A stretch of 64,000 nucleotides of DNA from Shewanella marisflavi (GCF_023283925.1 NZ_JAKIKX010000003.1:186001-250000), one strand, 5' to 3'. Shown: positions 54,026-63,914, numbered from the stretch's first letter. The notes: generated by a model from the letters alone, not told the origin. Numbers and translations are program-made.

Positions 54026-54262
54026 ATGAAGACCCTGATATTAAAGCTTAATCCGCAGCAAGTCGTCTCAGGCCTGGCCTTATTGCTCCTGCTGGTGGCG
54101 ACTCAGGTCTATACCCAGGATGCCTCAGACTGGTTCCTGCTTGGACTCAACATTTTAGAAGCGACCGGCATGCATGGTCAGGCCGTCGATACAAACCAAC
54201 TTCCCGACGTCGCCAAGGTTGGCGGTGATCTCACTCAATGGTTATTGGCCCGATTGTCCTAA
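54026..54262 (+). CDS. Small membrane or exported protein in the export operon
   Basis: A 78-residue protein with AAGGAG six to seven bases before its ATG, a strong start. One hydrophobic segment (residues 13-28, VVSGLALLLLLVATQV) is followed by a short acidic tail with amphipathic helices (DWFLLGLNILEATGMH). It could be a secreted small protein or a subunit of the exporter. No family recognised. Conservation of its place between adaptor and ATPase in relatives would be informative. Confidence 0.65.
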   Translation: MKTLILKLNPQQVVSGLALLLLLVATQVYTQDASDWFLLGLNILEATGMHGQAVDTNQLPDVAKVGGDLTQWLLARLS

Positions 54263-54327
54263 AGCATTTTGACATTGGTGCAATAACAAACTGAATAACG
54301 CGATACAAAAAATGAAGGAAACAACCC

Positions 54328-55050
54328 ATGTTAACGATGAAAAATATCAACAAGGTGTTTAAAACGGATTTGGTGGAAACCCATGCGTTACGGGATTTCA
54401 ATCTCGAGGTGAAAGAGGGCGAGTTTGTGGCCGTCACAGGGCCATCGGGATCAGGCAAAACGACCTTTCTCAATATTGCCGGCCTGTTAGAGGGCTTTAC
54501 CCACGGTGAATATCATCTGGACGATGTCAACATCTCTAACCTGAGCGACAACAAGGCGGCAGCCATTCGCAACGAGAAGATAGGCTTTATCTTTCAGGGC
54601 TTTAACCTTATCCCGGATCTTAATCTGGCGGAGAATGTCGAGGTGCCATTGCGCTACCGCGGCTTTAGCGCCAAGGAGCGTCAGCGCCGGGTGAAGGCCG
54701 CGCTGGAGCAGGTGGGCCTGGGGGCGCGTATGAAGCATCTGCCGTCACAACTTTCCGGTGGTCAGCAGCAGCGTGTGGCGATTGCCCGCGCCCTGGCTGG
54801 CGAACCAAGATTTCTCCTCGCCGACGAGCCAACAGGTAACTTGGACAGCCTGATGGCTCGTCAGGTGATGGAGCTTTTAGAAGAGATCAATAAGGCGGGT
54901 ACTACCATCATCATGGTGACCCATGATCCCGAGCTGGCGCGCCGCGCCCAGCGCAATATTCAGATCGTCGATGGTCAGGTGTGTGACTTTACCCTTTATC
55001 AGGGCGGTCAACCGCATCTGGTGGACTCGGCCGAAAAAGCCGCCAGCTAA
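54328..55050 (+). CDS. ABC exporter ATP-binding protein (MacB/LolD type)
   Basis: A 240-residue ATPase. TGPSGSGKTTFLNIAGLLEG (Walker A), FIFQGFNLIPDLNLAENVEV (Q-loop), LPSQLSGGQQQRVAIARALA (signature), LLADEPTGNLDSLM (Walker B) and IIMVTHDPELARRAQ (switch His) give the LolD/MacB pattern. The two FtsX-like permeases follow at once. AAGGAAAC precedes the ATG. Confidence 0.95.
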   Translation: MLTMKNINKVFKTDLVETHALRDFNLEVKEGEFVAVTGPSGSGKTTFLNIAGLLEGFTHGEYHLDDVNISNLSDNKAAAIRNEKIGFIFQGFNLIPDLNLAENVEVPLRYRGFSAKERQRRVKAALEQVGLGARMKHLPSQLSGGQQQRVAIARALAGEPRFLLADEPTGNLDSLMARQVMELLEEINKAGTTIIMVTHDPELARRAQRNIQIVDGQVCDFTLYQGGQPHLVDSAEKAAS

Positions 55051-55061
55051 GGAGAGTAAAT

Positions 55062-56372
55062 ATGTTTTTATATTACGTCGATCTGGCCTGGCGCAGTATC
55101 CGCAAGACACCGATTATGTCGCTGCTTATGGTGTTAGCCATCTCCGTAGGAATAGGCATCACCATCACAACGCTAAACGTTTACAGCATGATGGCCTATA
55201 ACCCAGCGGGGGAGCGCTCCGAGCAGCTCAACGCGATTCAATTCTGGTCACAGGGACCGGACTCCTGGGATGATTTTCATCGCCTGATCACCTATCAGGA
55301 TGCGATGAACCTGCGTAAAGATAATAAGGCTCCGGCTCAAGCGGCGATGTTTCGTAGCGGCATGGCGGTGCAGACAGATAACCCAGAGGTGTTGCCAAGG
55401 TTGCAAGGTATTAGAGTCACAGATGGTGATTTCTTCAAGATGTTTGAAGTGCCCTTTGTCTTTGGTAATCCTTGGGACAAGGAGGTGGATCTGAATCCCG
55501 CCTATCAGGCGGTGATCGGTGAGAAGCTCAACCAAAAATTGTTTGGCGGTGAGAATAGCGTGGGCAAAACCATCTACCTTAACCGTAAGCCCTATCAGGT
55601 GGTGGGGGTGATTGGCGACTGGAATCCTCAGCCTAAGTATTACGACCCCACCAGTGGCGCCTTTGCTAAATCGGAGCAGATCTTTGTTCCATTTTCCCTG
55701 GCGGCTAACGAGGAGTTCAGCATCTGGGGTAACTCATCTGGCTGGAAATATGAGCAGATGAACAACTATCAGGACAGGTTGAATTCGGAGAAGGTTTGGC
55801 TGGAGTTTTGGACCTATCTGCCGACGAGTGAAGATCGCGCCGCTTATAAGAGCTATCTCGCCAACTATGTGGAGCAGCAGAAGGCGTTGGGTCGTTTTAC
55901 TGATAACAAGTCGCCTGAAGATTCCCTGCTTATGTCTGACGTCGCAGGCTGGTTGGAGCGCAGCCATGTGGTGCCGGAAGATAATAAGATATTGGTGGGG
56001 TTAAGCGCCCTGTTCCTCAGCGTCTGCCTGGTCAATATTCTCGGCCTGATGTTGACCAAGTTTCTTAAGCGTGCCCCCGAAGTGGGAGTCAGACGTGCCA
56101 TCGGTGCCAGCCGTGCGCAAATCTTCTCTCAGTACATGGTGGAAGTAGGGGTTATCGGCCTGTTTGGTGGCCTGGTGGGGCTGTTGTGGGCCTGGGGTGC
56201 TCTTTATGCCCTGTCTGCGCGCTTTGGCGTTGCCGAGGGACTGACCCATCTCTCTATGAGTATGTGGCTGATCACTCCAGCTATCGCCGTGGGTACCGCA
56301 CTGCTGGCCGGACTCTATCCTGCCTGGGTGGTGTGCCGCACTAAACCAAGCGTCTACTTGAAGAGCCAATAA
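55062..56372 (+). CDS. FtsX/MacB-type ABC exporter permease, first copy
   Basis: A 436-residue inner membrane permease with one N-terminal helix (about residues 20-42), a periplasmic domain of about 250 residues (MacB_PCD-like, containing VGVIGDWNPQPKYYD) and three C-terminal helices in the FtsX domain (after EVGVRRAIGASRAQIFSQYM, near residue 345). Such proteins work with an adaptor by mechanotransmission: they drive periplasmic substrates through TolC and do not form a membrane channel. Starts 11 bases after the ATPase gene. Confidence 0.9.
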   Translation: MFLYYVDLAWRSIRKTPIMSLLMVLAISVGIGITITTLNVYSMMAYNPAGERSEQLNAIQFWSQGPDSWDDFHRLITYQDAMNLRKDNKAPAQAAMFRSGMAVQTDNPEVLPRLQGIRVTDGDFFKMFEVPFVFGNPWDKEVDLNPAYQAVIGEKLNQKLFGGENSVGKTIYLNRKPYQVVGVIGDWNPQPKYYDPTSGAFAKSEQIFVPFSLAANEEFSIWGNSSGWKYEQMNNYQDRLNSEKVWLEFWTYLPTSEDRAAYKSYLANYVEQQKALGRFTDNKSPEDSLLMSDVAGWLERSHVVPEDNKILVGLSALFLSVCLVNILGLMLTKFLKRAPEVGVRRAIGASRAQIFSQYMVEVGVIGLFGGLVGLLWAWGALYALSARFGVAEGLTHLSMSMWLITPAIAVGTALLAGLYPAWVVCRTKPSVYLKSQ

Positions 56373-56382
56373 GGGATTGAAA

Positions 56383-57579
56383 ATGCTTAATATTAAACCA
56401 ATTTTTAGCAGCTTGTTGCGCAGTAAGAGTGGCCCAGTATTGCTGTTTGTACAGATAGTCCTATCGGTGGCGATTGTCGCTAATGCCAGTTTCATCATTC
56501 ATGAGCGTCTGCAGTTGATGCAGCGCGACTCTGGCATAGACGAAGAGCAGGTACTGACCTTTAGTGTGTTTAACTTCGATCCCAGCATAGATGGCGAACA
56601 GCAAAATAAGATCGATCAGCAGATTCTGCGCGCTTTGCCTAACGTAGAGGCGGCAACCTCCACCAACATGTTACCCCTGAGCGGCAGTGGTTGGTCGAGC
56701 ACCCTCAATCTGGGGCCAGATCCTGAGACGGCCAAGTCAACGCCACAGTTTGCCATGTACCTGGGCACAGAGCATACCGTTAAGACGCTTGGGCTCAAGC
56801 TCGTCGAGGGGCGTAATTTCTACGCCGATGAGATCAATAAGAGCGTCAACGATCCCGGTAAGCTGGCGATCATCTCCAAGGCATTGGGTGAGGCGGTATG
56901 GCCGGGTGAGTCGGCCATCGGTAAGTTGCTCTATGTCGATGATGAGCAGCTTGAGGTGGTTGGCGTAGTGGAGAAGTTTCAGGGCGCCTGGGTCGACAGC
57001 GACGAGCTTGAATACAGTGTGATCCACAACGTCGACTTTGCGGGCTATAGCTATATGGTGCGTGCGGAGCCCAGTCAGCATGAGGCGTTGCAGGATGCCA
57101 TCACCAAGGCGTTGATGAAGGAGAATCCTAACCGAGTGATCGACGATTTTCAGTCTGTCGCCGAAGTGAAGAAGCGCTCCTACAGAGATCACGAGCTGAT
57201 GATTACCGTGCTCTCTATGATGGTGGTCCTGTTGCTGTTGATAACCAGCCTGGGCCTGACAGGTATGGTGATGTTCAATATCCAGCGCCGAACCAAGCAG
57301 ATAGGCACTCGTCGCGCTCTGGGAGCGACCAAGGGAGATATCTTGAGCCTCTTCCTAGTGGAGAACTACCTCATCTGTCTCTCGGGTGGGATATTAGGCG
57401 CTAGTCTGGCGGTACTGCTGGGGCAGCAGTTGATGAAGTACTATGATCTGCCGCAGCTCAACCTCCTCTACCCGGTACTGACGGTAGTGGGTATGTTGCT
57501 GGTGACCACGGTTGCCGTAGTATTGCCGGCACGCAAGGCGGCGAACATCTCGCCGGCCATGGCGACCCGCAGCGTCTAA
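56383..57579 (+). CDS. FtsX/MacB-type ABC exporter permease, second copy
   Basis: About 398 residues with the same layout as its neighbour: helix at residues 18-40, a periplasmic domain, then three helices after RRTKQIGTRRALGATKGDIL (near 310). It is only distantly similar to the first permease, so they should form a heterodimer with the single ATPase. ATG 56383 is used, 11 bases after the preceding stop, with AAGGG in between; a TTG at 56377 is less likely. Confidence 0.9.
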   Translation: MLNIKPIFSSLLRSKSGPVLLFVQIVLSVAIVANASFIIHERLQLMQRDSGIDEEQVLTFSVFNFDPSIDGEQQNKIDQQILRALPNVEAATSTNMLPLSGSGWSSTLNLGPDPETAKSTPQFAMYLGTEHTVKTLGLKLVEGRNFYADEINKSVNDPGKLAIISKALGEAVWPGESAIGKLLYVDDEQLEVVGVVEKFQGAWVDSDELEYSVIHNVDFAGYSYMVRAEPSQHEALQDAITKALMKENPNRVIDDFQSVAEVKKRSYRDHELMITVLSMMVVLLLLITSLGLTGMVMFNIQRRTKQIGTRRALGATKGDILSLFLVENYLICLSGGILGASLAVLLGQQLMKYYDLPQLNLLYPVLTVVGMLLVTTVAVVLPARKAANISPAMATRSV

Positions 57580-57963
57580 CACAAGAATGTTAACCCAAGG
57601 TCGTTAACCACAGACTCACCGGACGCGTTTGCCCTTTTCATCGGCGGCGCTTTCGGTTAGTTTGTTGTTTTTATGTGTAAAAGGCTTAGGGTCTGTTTAT
57701 CTTTCAGGTTTAATTTATGTTCAATCTAAACGCATTTTTCTCAAGGCATGCGCAATGCGGCATAGCAGCTCTATGTTAATTGCGTATAACACAGAGCAGG
57801 AGGCGTTTAGATGAACCCCTTGGGCAGCGTTTGTAGGTCATTTCTACGGCGTTCTCGCCAGTTAGAGTAGAACAACTATAGGATACAGGTTTTGTCTGGT
57901 ATCAATCACAGACAAACGGCTGCAGAAACAAACAGGAAAGGTCAACAGACCCTATTAGAAGAT
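57580..57963. other. Intergenic region before the two-component genes
   Basis: 384 bases. A TTG (57892) and several ATG codons are open upstream of the regulator, but none has a strong ribosome site. A 23-codon ORF at 57810-57881 follows CAGGAGG and could be a leader; it has no recognised features. ACCGGACGCG at 57616 resembles half of the enhancer motif at 52567. No terminator was seen after the permease gene, so read-through into the regulators is possible. Confidence 0.4.
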
Positions 57964-59388
57964 ATGGATACGATTCTCATCGTCGATGACAACCAGGCAG
58001 TTTGCAGCGCGCTTTCTTTGATGCTGGAACTCAATGGATTTAAGACCCTAAGTTGTTTCTCGCCGGACGAAGCCCTGACGTTGGTGGCCGAGCAGGAGAT
58101 CGCCCTGGTGATCCAGGACATGAACTTCACCCAGGACACCACCTCAGGCGAAGAGGGCAAGCGCCTGTTCTACGACATTCGCGCCTGTCAGCCCCAGCTG
58201 CCCATCATACTCCTGACCGCCTGGACTCAACTGGAGCTGGCGGTGGAGCTGGTAAAAGAGGGCGCCGCCGACTACATGGGCAAGCCTTGGGATGATGATA
58301 AGCTGCTTAACAGCGTCAACAACCTGATATCCCTTCACGCCCTGTCGCGGCAAAACTCGCAGCTGGCGCGCTCCGAGCATCAGCGGATGTCGGCGATAAA
58401 GGATGCCGATCTCTGCGGCATCGTCTTCGGTAGCGGCGCCATGCAGCGCTGCATCGATCTGGCGCTGCAGATCGCCAAATCCGACGTGTCAGTGTTAATC
58501 ACAGGGCCCAACGGTGCCGGTAAGGATAAGCTGGCGGACATACTGCACGCTAACTCGCCCCTTAAGCATAAGCCCTTCATCAAGGTGAATATAGGCGCGC
58601 TACCTATGGAGCTGCTGGAGGCAGAGCTGTTTGGCGCTGAGGCGGGCGCCTTTACCGGCGCCAATAAGACGCGTATTGGCCGTTTCGAGGCCGCCGACGG
58701 TGGCACCCTGTTTCTCGATGAGATAGGCAATCTGCCACTGTCTGGACAGGTGAAATTGCTGCGTGTGTTGCAGACCGGCGAGTTCGAGCGTCTGGGCAGC
58801 CATCAGACCCGCAAGGTCAAGGTGCGGGTGATCAGCGCTACCAATGCGGATCTCGCCGATGATATTGCCAGCGGTCGTTTCCGTGAGGATCTCTTCTATC
58901 GCCTCAATGTGATCGAACTGACCCTGCCGCCCCTTAATCAGCGTCAGGATGATATTTTGCCCCTGGTGAATCACTTCATCGGTCAGGACTTTAGCCTGAG
59001 TAAGCCCACCCAACAGGCGTTAGTCAGCTATCCTTGGCCGGGCAATGTGCGCGAACTGGAGAATGCCTGTAAGCGAGCGGTGATCCTGGCCGCCAGCCCC
59101 ACACTGACCATGGCCGACTTTGGTTTGAAGCCTGTGAGCGGCGAGCAACCTGTGGCGGCATTCAACAAGGCGCCGCAGGCGAATCCCTCTGCTGTTAGCC
59201 AAGCGCAAACCGCTACTGCTGAAGGTGCACCTGATGTGGCTGAGACCAGCCGCAGCGAGCCTACCGAAGCCGATATCGAGCAGGCTCTGGCAGAGCATAA
59301 CGGGGTGATCGCCCGTGTGGCCAAGTCGCTGGGCTTAAGTCGTCAGGCGCTCTATCGCCGCATGGAAAAATTTGGGATCGAGAAATGA
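57964..59388 (+). CDS. Sigma-54-dependent response regulator (NtrC family)
   Basis: A 474-residue enhancer-binding regulator. Receiver at residues 1-120: MDTILIVDDNQAV, phospho-Asp in VIQDMNFTQD, Lys in YMGKPWDDD. AAA+ domain at about 145-370: GPNGAGKDKLADIL (Walker A, unusual PNGAG in place of ESGTG), GAFTGANKTRIGRFE (the sigma-54 contact loop), GGTLFLDEIGNLPL (Walker B). The Fis-type HTH is at the C-terminus (VIARVAKSLGLSRQALYRRM). The start is placed at ATG 57964 so that the receiver begins at once; an upstream TTG would add 24 residues. Its stop overlaps the kinase start (ATGA). Probable activator of the sigma-54 promoter at 52679. Confidence 0.92.
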   Translation: MDTILIVDDNQAVCSALSLMLELNGFKTLSCFSPDEALTLVAEQEIALVIQDMNFTQDTTSGEEGKRLFYDIRACQPQLPIILLTAWTQLELAVELVKEGAADYMGKPWDDDKLLNSVNNLISLHALSRQNSQLARSEHQRMSAIKDADLCGIVFGSGAMQRCIDLALQIAKSDVSVLITGPNGAGKDKLADILHANSPLKHKPFIKVNIGALPMELLEAELFGAEAGAFTGANKTRIGRFEAADGGTLFLDEIGNLPLSGQVKLLRVLQTGEFERLGSHQTRKVKVRVISATNADLADDIASGRFREDLFYRLNVIELTLPPLNQRQDDILPLVNHFIGQDFSLSKPTQQALVSYPWPGNVRELENACKRAVILAASPTLTMADFGLKPVSGEQPVAAFNKAPQANPSAVSQAQTATAEGAPDVAETSRSEPTEADIEQALAEHNGVIARVAKSLGLSRQALYRRMEKFGIEK

Positions 59389-60749
59389 TCCTGACGCTGC
59401 GCACTAAGCTTATCTGGGGCAATGTGATAGCCAGTCAATTGGCGATAGGCCTGTTTGCTTTGCTGTTAGTAAAACTGGTACCTGAGTTGTCGCAGAGCCT
59501 GACCCTAGGGTCTGTGCTGACTGCTATGCTGCTGGCTGGTGCCTTGGTTTGGCTCTTGACCCGCTGGTTGACCCAAGGGCTATCCACCAGTCTCAAGGCG
59601 CTGGAGGTTGGACTGCTTAACATCAAAGACAATGATTTCAGCGTCAATATTCCCGAGAGCGGCGACAGTCAGCTTAAGGCGTTGTCGCGTTTGTTTAACG
59701 AGTCGGCGGCGGTACTTCGCCGCGAGCGTCAGTATATCTATCAGCGTGAGCTGCTGCTGGACAAGGTGATCCAAAGTTCTCCCAATGTGATGGTATTGCT
59801 CGATGATCGCCAGCGCATCATCTATGCCAACGACGCCGCCCGTCATCTGTTTGCCAAGGGAGCCAGGATCGAAGGGGGCATGCTAGATGAGCTGCTAAGT
59901 GGCGTCAGTGAAGAGCTGGCGAGCGCAGTTAATAATCCCAAGGGTGGCTTGTTTACACTCGCAAGCCTAGATGAGGGCGGCGAAGATGAGACCTGGCATC
60001 TCTCTCGCGGGCGCTTTCTGCTCAATGGTCAGTATCATCATCTTATCCTGCTTAAGCAGATGACCCGGGAGCTAAACCGTCAGGAGGTGGCGGTGTGGAA
60101 GAAGGTTATCCGCATCATCAGCCATGAGCTCAACAACTCGGTGGCGCCTATCGCCTCTATGGTGAATTCGGGGCGCAAGCTCACCGCGCCGCTTGATGAC
60201 CCTAAGCTTAAGCTTATCTTCGATACCATAGAGGACAGAACTACCCACCTGAGTCAGTTTATCTTCAACTATGCCCGTTTTGCTAAACTGCCTCTGCCCA
60301 AGCGTAGCGAGGTGGATTGGCACAAGCTGGTGGCTCAGTTGGCGGAGCATTTTGGTTTTACCTTAGTGGGCGAACTGCCCCGGCGCTGCGGTTACTTTGA
60401 CCTTATTCAGCTGGAACAGGTGTTGTTGAATTTGCTGAAAAATGCCCACGAGTCAGGCTCGAAGGAGGAGGCGATCACCTTGAGTGTTAATGAGCAGCAT
60501 CTGGCCGATGGCAGTGACGGGGTGAATATCGAGATAGCCGATGAGGGCAGTGGTATGTCGCCGGAGGTATTAACCCAGGCGCTGCTACCTTTTTACTCCA
60601 CCAAGCACTCTGGCACCGGACTAGGCTTGGCCTTGTGCAGGGAGATCATCGAGGCCCATGATGGTCGCATCAGTTTGCATAATCGTGAGCAGAAGGGGTT
60701 AGTGGTGCGCATCTGGCTACCCTATGATTTAACCCAGTCTCAGGCTTAG
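59385..60749 (+). CDS. Sensor histidine kinase with minimal periplasmic region
   Basis: A 454-residue kinase. Two helices (residues about 12-35 and 42-62) are separated by only about ten residues, so no extracellular ligand domain exists. HAMP-like and PAS-like regions (residues 65-210, with NVMVLLDDRQRIIYANDAA) lead to the H-box VIRIISHELNNSVAPIASMV (His near 246) and the ATPase N-box LNLLKNAHESG, DEGSGMSPE (G1) and STKHSGTGLGLALCREI (G2). NtrY-like arrangement. It is translationally coupled to the regulator and closed by a terminator. Lack of a sensor domain suggests sensing in the membrane or through the exporter. Confidence 0.92.
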   Translation: MILTLRTKLIWGNVIASQLAIGLFALLLVKLVPELSQSLTLGSVLTAMLLAGALVWLLTRWLTQGLSTSLKALEVGLLNIKDNDFSVNIPESGDSQLKALSRLFNESAAVLRRERQYIYQRELLLDKVIQSSPNVMVLLDDRQRIIYANDAARHLFAKGARIEGGMLDELLSGVSEELASAVNNPKGGLFTLASLDEGGEDETWHLSRGRFLLNGQYHHLILLKQMTRELNRQEVAVWKKVIRIISHELNNSVAPIASMVNSGRKLTAPLDDPKLKLIFDTIEDRTTHLSQFIFNYARFAKLPLPKRSEVDWHKLVAQLAEHFGFTLVGELPRRCGYFDLIQLEQVLLNLLKNAHESGSKEEAITLSVNEQHLADGSDGVNIEIADEGSGMSPEVLTQALLPFYSTKHSGTGLGLALCREIIEAHDGRISLHNREQKGLVVRIWLPYDLTQSQA

Positions 60750-60812
60750 CCTCAACTTGGAACTCAGCCAAGCGCTTAAATAAGACTAACTGAAACAGAA
60801 AGTTAAGATAAA

Positions 60813-60843
60813 AAAAACACCGCCATCGGGCGGTGTTTTTTAT
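60813..60843. terminator. Bidirectional rho-independent terminator
   Basis: AAACACCGCC, ATCG, GGCGGTGTTT is flanked by A and T runs. It separates the kinase gene from the convergent pyrC. Confidence 0.92.
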
Positions 60844-60861
60844 TGGCGAGATGAGCAATGA

Positions 60862-61890
60862 TTAGGCTTCAACCTGCCATTCTATGGTTTCACCAGCGCG
60901 GATCGGCACGACGCCTGTGTCACCCAGTGGATAAGTGGCTGGCACTTCCCAGCTTTGCTTGACCAGAGTGATGGTGTCTGTGTTGCGCGGTAGGCCGTAG
61001 AAGTCCGGGCCGTTGAAGCTGGCAAAGGCTTCTAATTTGTCCAGAGCATTCACTGACTCGAACGCCTCGGCATAAAGCTCAATGGCGGCATGAGCCGTGT
61101 AGGAACCCGCACAGCCACAGGCGGCTTCTTTACGATCTTTGGCGTGTGGCGCCGAATCGGTGCCCAGGAAGAACTTCTTGCTGCCGCTCGCTGCCGCCGC
61201 CAGCAGTGCCTGCTGGTGGGTGTTGCGCTTGAGAATAGGCAGACAGTAGAAGTGAGGACGAATACCGCCGGCCAACATATGGTTGCGGTTATAAAGCAGG
61301 TGGTGAGCCGTGATAGTCGCGGCCACATTGTCAGGCGCGCCCATGACGAAATCCACCGCATCTTTGGTGGTGATATGTTCCAGCACTATCTTAAGTGACG
61401 GGAAGTCGGCAACTACCTGCTTGAGGGTATTGTTGATAAAGGTGGCTTCGCGGTCGAAGATGTCGATGCTCGAATCTGTTACCTCACCGTGGACCAAGAA
61501 CAGCATGCCCACTTCCTGCATCGCCTCGAGTACTGGGTAGATGTTCTTCACATCTGTCACACCCGAGTCGGAGTTAGTCGTGGCGCCCGCAGGATAGAGC
61601 TTGGCGGCAACCACCTTCCCTGAGGCCTTGGCAGCTCGGATATCGTCAGCCGTAGTGTTGTCGGTCAGGTAGAGCACCATCAGAGGTTCGAAATTGGTGG
61701 TGCAGACCGCTTTGATGCGCTCATAGTAGGCCAGCGCCGAGTCGACATTGGTGGCCGGAGGCACCAGGTTTGGCATGATGATGGCGCGGCCCATGTAACG
61801 GCCAGTGTCTCTTACGGTATCGGCCAGCACGTCACCATCGCGTAGGTGTACATGCCAGTCATCGGGGCGGGTAATGGTTATTTTGGTCAT
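60862..61890 (-). CDS. pyrC: Dihydroorotase
   Basis: A 342-residue type II (E. coli-like) dihydroorotase of de novo pyrimidine synthesis, cyclising carbamoyl aspartate. [13 protein letters not shown] near residue 12 gives the HxH metal ligands, [19 protein letters not shown] near 98 the carboxylated Lys, [13 protein letters not shown] near 175 and [15 protein letters not shown] near 248 the catalytic Asp. Single-gene unit; length as in E. coli PyrC (348). Confidence 0.97.
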   Translation of the reverse strand: MTKITITRPDDWHVHLRDGDVLADTVRDTGRYMGRAIIMPNLVPPATNVDSALAYYERIKAVCTTNFEPLMVLYLTDNTTADDIRAAKASGKVVAAKLYPAGATTNSDSGVTDVKNIYPVLEAMQEVGMLFLVHGEVTDSSIDIFDREATFINNTLKQVVADFPSLKIVLEHITTKDAVDFVMGAPDNVAATITAHHLLYNRNHMLAGGIRPHFYCLPILKRNTHQQALLAAAASGSKKFFLGTDSAPHAKDRKEAACGCAGSYTAHAAIELYAEAFESVNALDKLEAFASFNGPDFYGLPRNTDTITLVKQSWEVPATYPLGDTGVVPIRAGETIEWQVEA

Positions 61891-62149
61891 CGAGGTATCT
61901 TTCTTTTGCGTAGAGTGGCTGGATCTTATGTGGCTAAGGTAAGCCTGTAAAGGGCTATCTTCGCCAAATATACCTGTGTGACTTGGCTTTTAGTGTGACA
62001 AATTTTTGCAATTGATTGTCGGTGATGCCACCGAGATCACTGTTTTTATTATTCACTTAGATTTTTCTAATAAAAGGAATTTGCATGTATTGGCGAATGT
62101 AATACACTCTCGGCCAAGGTCTGATTTGTGCAGTAGGAGAAGCATTGAG

Positions 62150-63850
62150 ATGAAGAAGATACTGATCATAGGCGGCGTCGCGGGTGGCGCATCGGCGGCG
62201 GCAAGGGCGCGCAGACTCAGCGAAACCGCCGAAATCATCATGTTTGAGCGCGGTGAGTATGTGTCATTTGCCAACTGTGGTCTGCCCTATCATATCAGTG
62301 GCGAAATCGCTAAGCGCAGCGCCCTTGTGCTGCAGACTCCGGAAAGCTTTAAAGCCAGATTTAACGTTGATGTACGTGTGATGCATGAGGTGGTTGCTAT
62401 CGATCGCGCCGCTAAGTTAGTAACCGTCAGACGTCTGAGTGATGGCAGCGAATATCAGGAAAGTTATGATGCCTTGCTGCTCAGCCCTGGTGCGGCGCCT
62501 ATCGTGCCGCCAATCCCTGGCATAGACAACCCGTTAACCCATTCGCTGCGCAATATTCCCGATATGGATCGCATTCTGCAAACGATCCAGATGAACAATG
62601 TCGAACACGCTACGGTTGTTGGTGGTGGTTTTATTGGCCTGGAGATGATGGAGTCCCTGCATTATCTAGGTATTAAGACCACACTGCTGGAGCTGGCACC
62701 TCAGGTGATGACCCCTGTTGACCGTGAGATGGCGGGCTTTGTCCATCAGGCGATCCGCGAGCAAGGTGTTGATCTGCGCCTGGATACGGCGTTGAAAGAA
62801 GTCAATTATCAGGCGCAAACTCACGTGGCGAGCGACGCCGCCGGTGAAGAGACCGCCCATCAGCATCTAAAGGGACGCCTTAACCTCACCTTGAGCAACG
62901 GCGAGACGCTAGATACAGATCTGTTGATCATGGCCATTGGTGTGCGCCCCGAGACGCAGCTAGCCCGCGATGCGGGACTGGAGATTGGTGAGCTTGGTGG
63001 TATCGCGGTGAACACCATGATGCAGACCAGCGACCCCGCTATCTATGCGGTGGGCGATGCCGTCGAGGAGCAAGATTTCGTTACCGGTCAGGCTTGCCTG
63101 GTACCCTTGGCGGGCCCGGCAAATCGTCAGGGCCGCATGGCCGCCGACAACATGTTTGGCCGCCAGGAGCATTATCAGGGCACTCAGGGGACGGCGATCT
63201 GTAAGGTGTTCGATCTGGCCGTTGCTGCCACCGGCAAGAATGAGAAACAGCTTAAACAGGCTGACATCGCCTATGAGAAGGTCTATGTGCACACAGCCAG
63301 CCACGCCAGTTACTATCCTGGCGCCGAGGTAGTCTCTTTCAAACTGCTGTTCGATCCCGTTAAGGGTACCATCTTAGGGGCTCAGGCCGTGGGCAAAGAT
63401 GGTATCGATAAGCGCATCGATGTGATGGCGGTTGCCCAACGCGCCGGCATGACGGTTGAGCAGCTTCAGCACCTGGAGCTGAGCTATGCACCGCCATACG
63501 GCAGTGCCAAGGATGTCCTCAATCAGGCCGCTTTTGTGGCCAGCAACATCATCAAGGGTGATGCCACACCGATTCATTTCGATCAGATAGATGATCTCAG
63601 TGATGATCAACTGCTGCTGGATGTGCGTAACCCTGGCGAGCTTAAAAATGGTGGCTTCGAGGGCGCGGTTAATATTCCGGTGGACGAGCTGCGCGATCGC
63701 ATGCATGAGCTGCCTAAAGACAAGGAGATAGTGATCTTCTGTCAGGTAGGGCTGCGGGGTAATGTGGCCTATCGTCAGCTGGTCAACAATGGCTATCGGG
63801 CGCGTAACCTCATCGGCGGTTATCGCACCTACAAGTTTGCCACTCTTTAA
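62150..63850 (+). CDS. NADH-dependent persulfide reductase (CoA-disulfide-reductase-like with rhodanese domain)
   Basis: A 566-residue flavoprotein fused to a rhodanese. FAD motif KKILIIGGVAGGASAAARAR at the start, active Cys43 in FANCGLPYHISG (the single-Cys CoADR motif, not CxxxxC), NADH motif ATVVGGGFIGLEMMESLHYL near residue 152, second FAD motif PAIYAVGDAVEEQD near 300, dimerisation domain to about 450, and rhodanese (LLLDVRNPGELKNGGFEGAV to VIFCQVGLRGNVAYRQL; Cys near 529). This architecture matches the Npsr enzyme studied in S. loihica PV-4, which reduces per- and polysulfides with NADH and CoA. Start ATG 62150 follows TAGGAGA. The sulfur-transport-like gene follows. Confidence 0.93.
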   Translation: MKKILIIGGVAGGASAAARARRLSETAEIIMFERGEYVSFANCGLPYHISGEIAKRSALVLQTPESFKARFNVDVRVMHEVVAIDRAAKLVTVRRLSDGSEYQESYDALLLSPGAAPIVPPIPGIDNPLTHSLRNIPDMDRILQTIQMNNVEHATVVGGGFIGLEMMESLHYLGIKTTLLELAPQVMTPVDREMAGFVHQAIREQGVDLRLDTALKEVNYQAQTHVASDAAGEETAHQHLKGRLNLTLSNGETLDTDLLIMAIGVRPETQLARDAGLEIGELGGIAVNTMMQTSDPAIYAVGDAVEEQDFVTGQACLVPLAGPANRQGRMAADNMFGRQEHYQGTQGTAICKVFDLAVAATGKNEKQLKQADIAYEKVYVHTASHASYYPGAEVVSFKLLFDPVKGTILGAQAVGKDGIDKRIDVMAVAQRAGMTVEQLQHLELSYAPPYGSAKDVLNQAAFVASNIIKGDATPIHFDQIDDLSDDQLLLDVRNPGELKNGGFEGAVNIPVDELRDRMHELPKDKEIVIFCQVGLRGNVAYRQLVNNGYRARNLIGGYRTYKFATL

Positions 63851-63856
63851 ATTTTC

Positions 63857-63890
63857 ACCAGAGGGTCGAATGGCCCTCTCGCTTTCTTTT
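63857..63890 (+). terminator. Weak hairpin after the persulfide reductase gene
   Basis: AGAGGG and CCCTCT around an 8-base loop (63860-63880) are followed by CGCTTTCTTTT. The T tract is interrupted, so it may only attenuate transcription into the next gene. Confidence 0.45.
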
Positions 63891-63914
63891 CGCGACAGAT
63901 GAAAGAGGTACTCG

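Noticed and set aside
62006..62149. 48-codon upstream extension of the persulfide reductase
   Set aside because: The FAD motif begins at the ATG at 62150 preceded by TAGGAGA; the extension is not conserved-looking and lacks a ribosome site.
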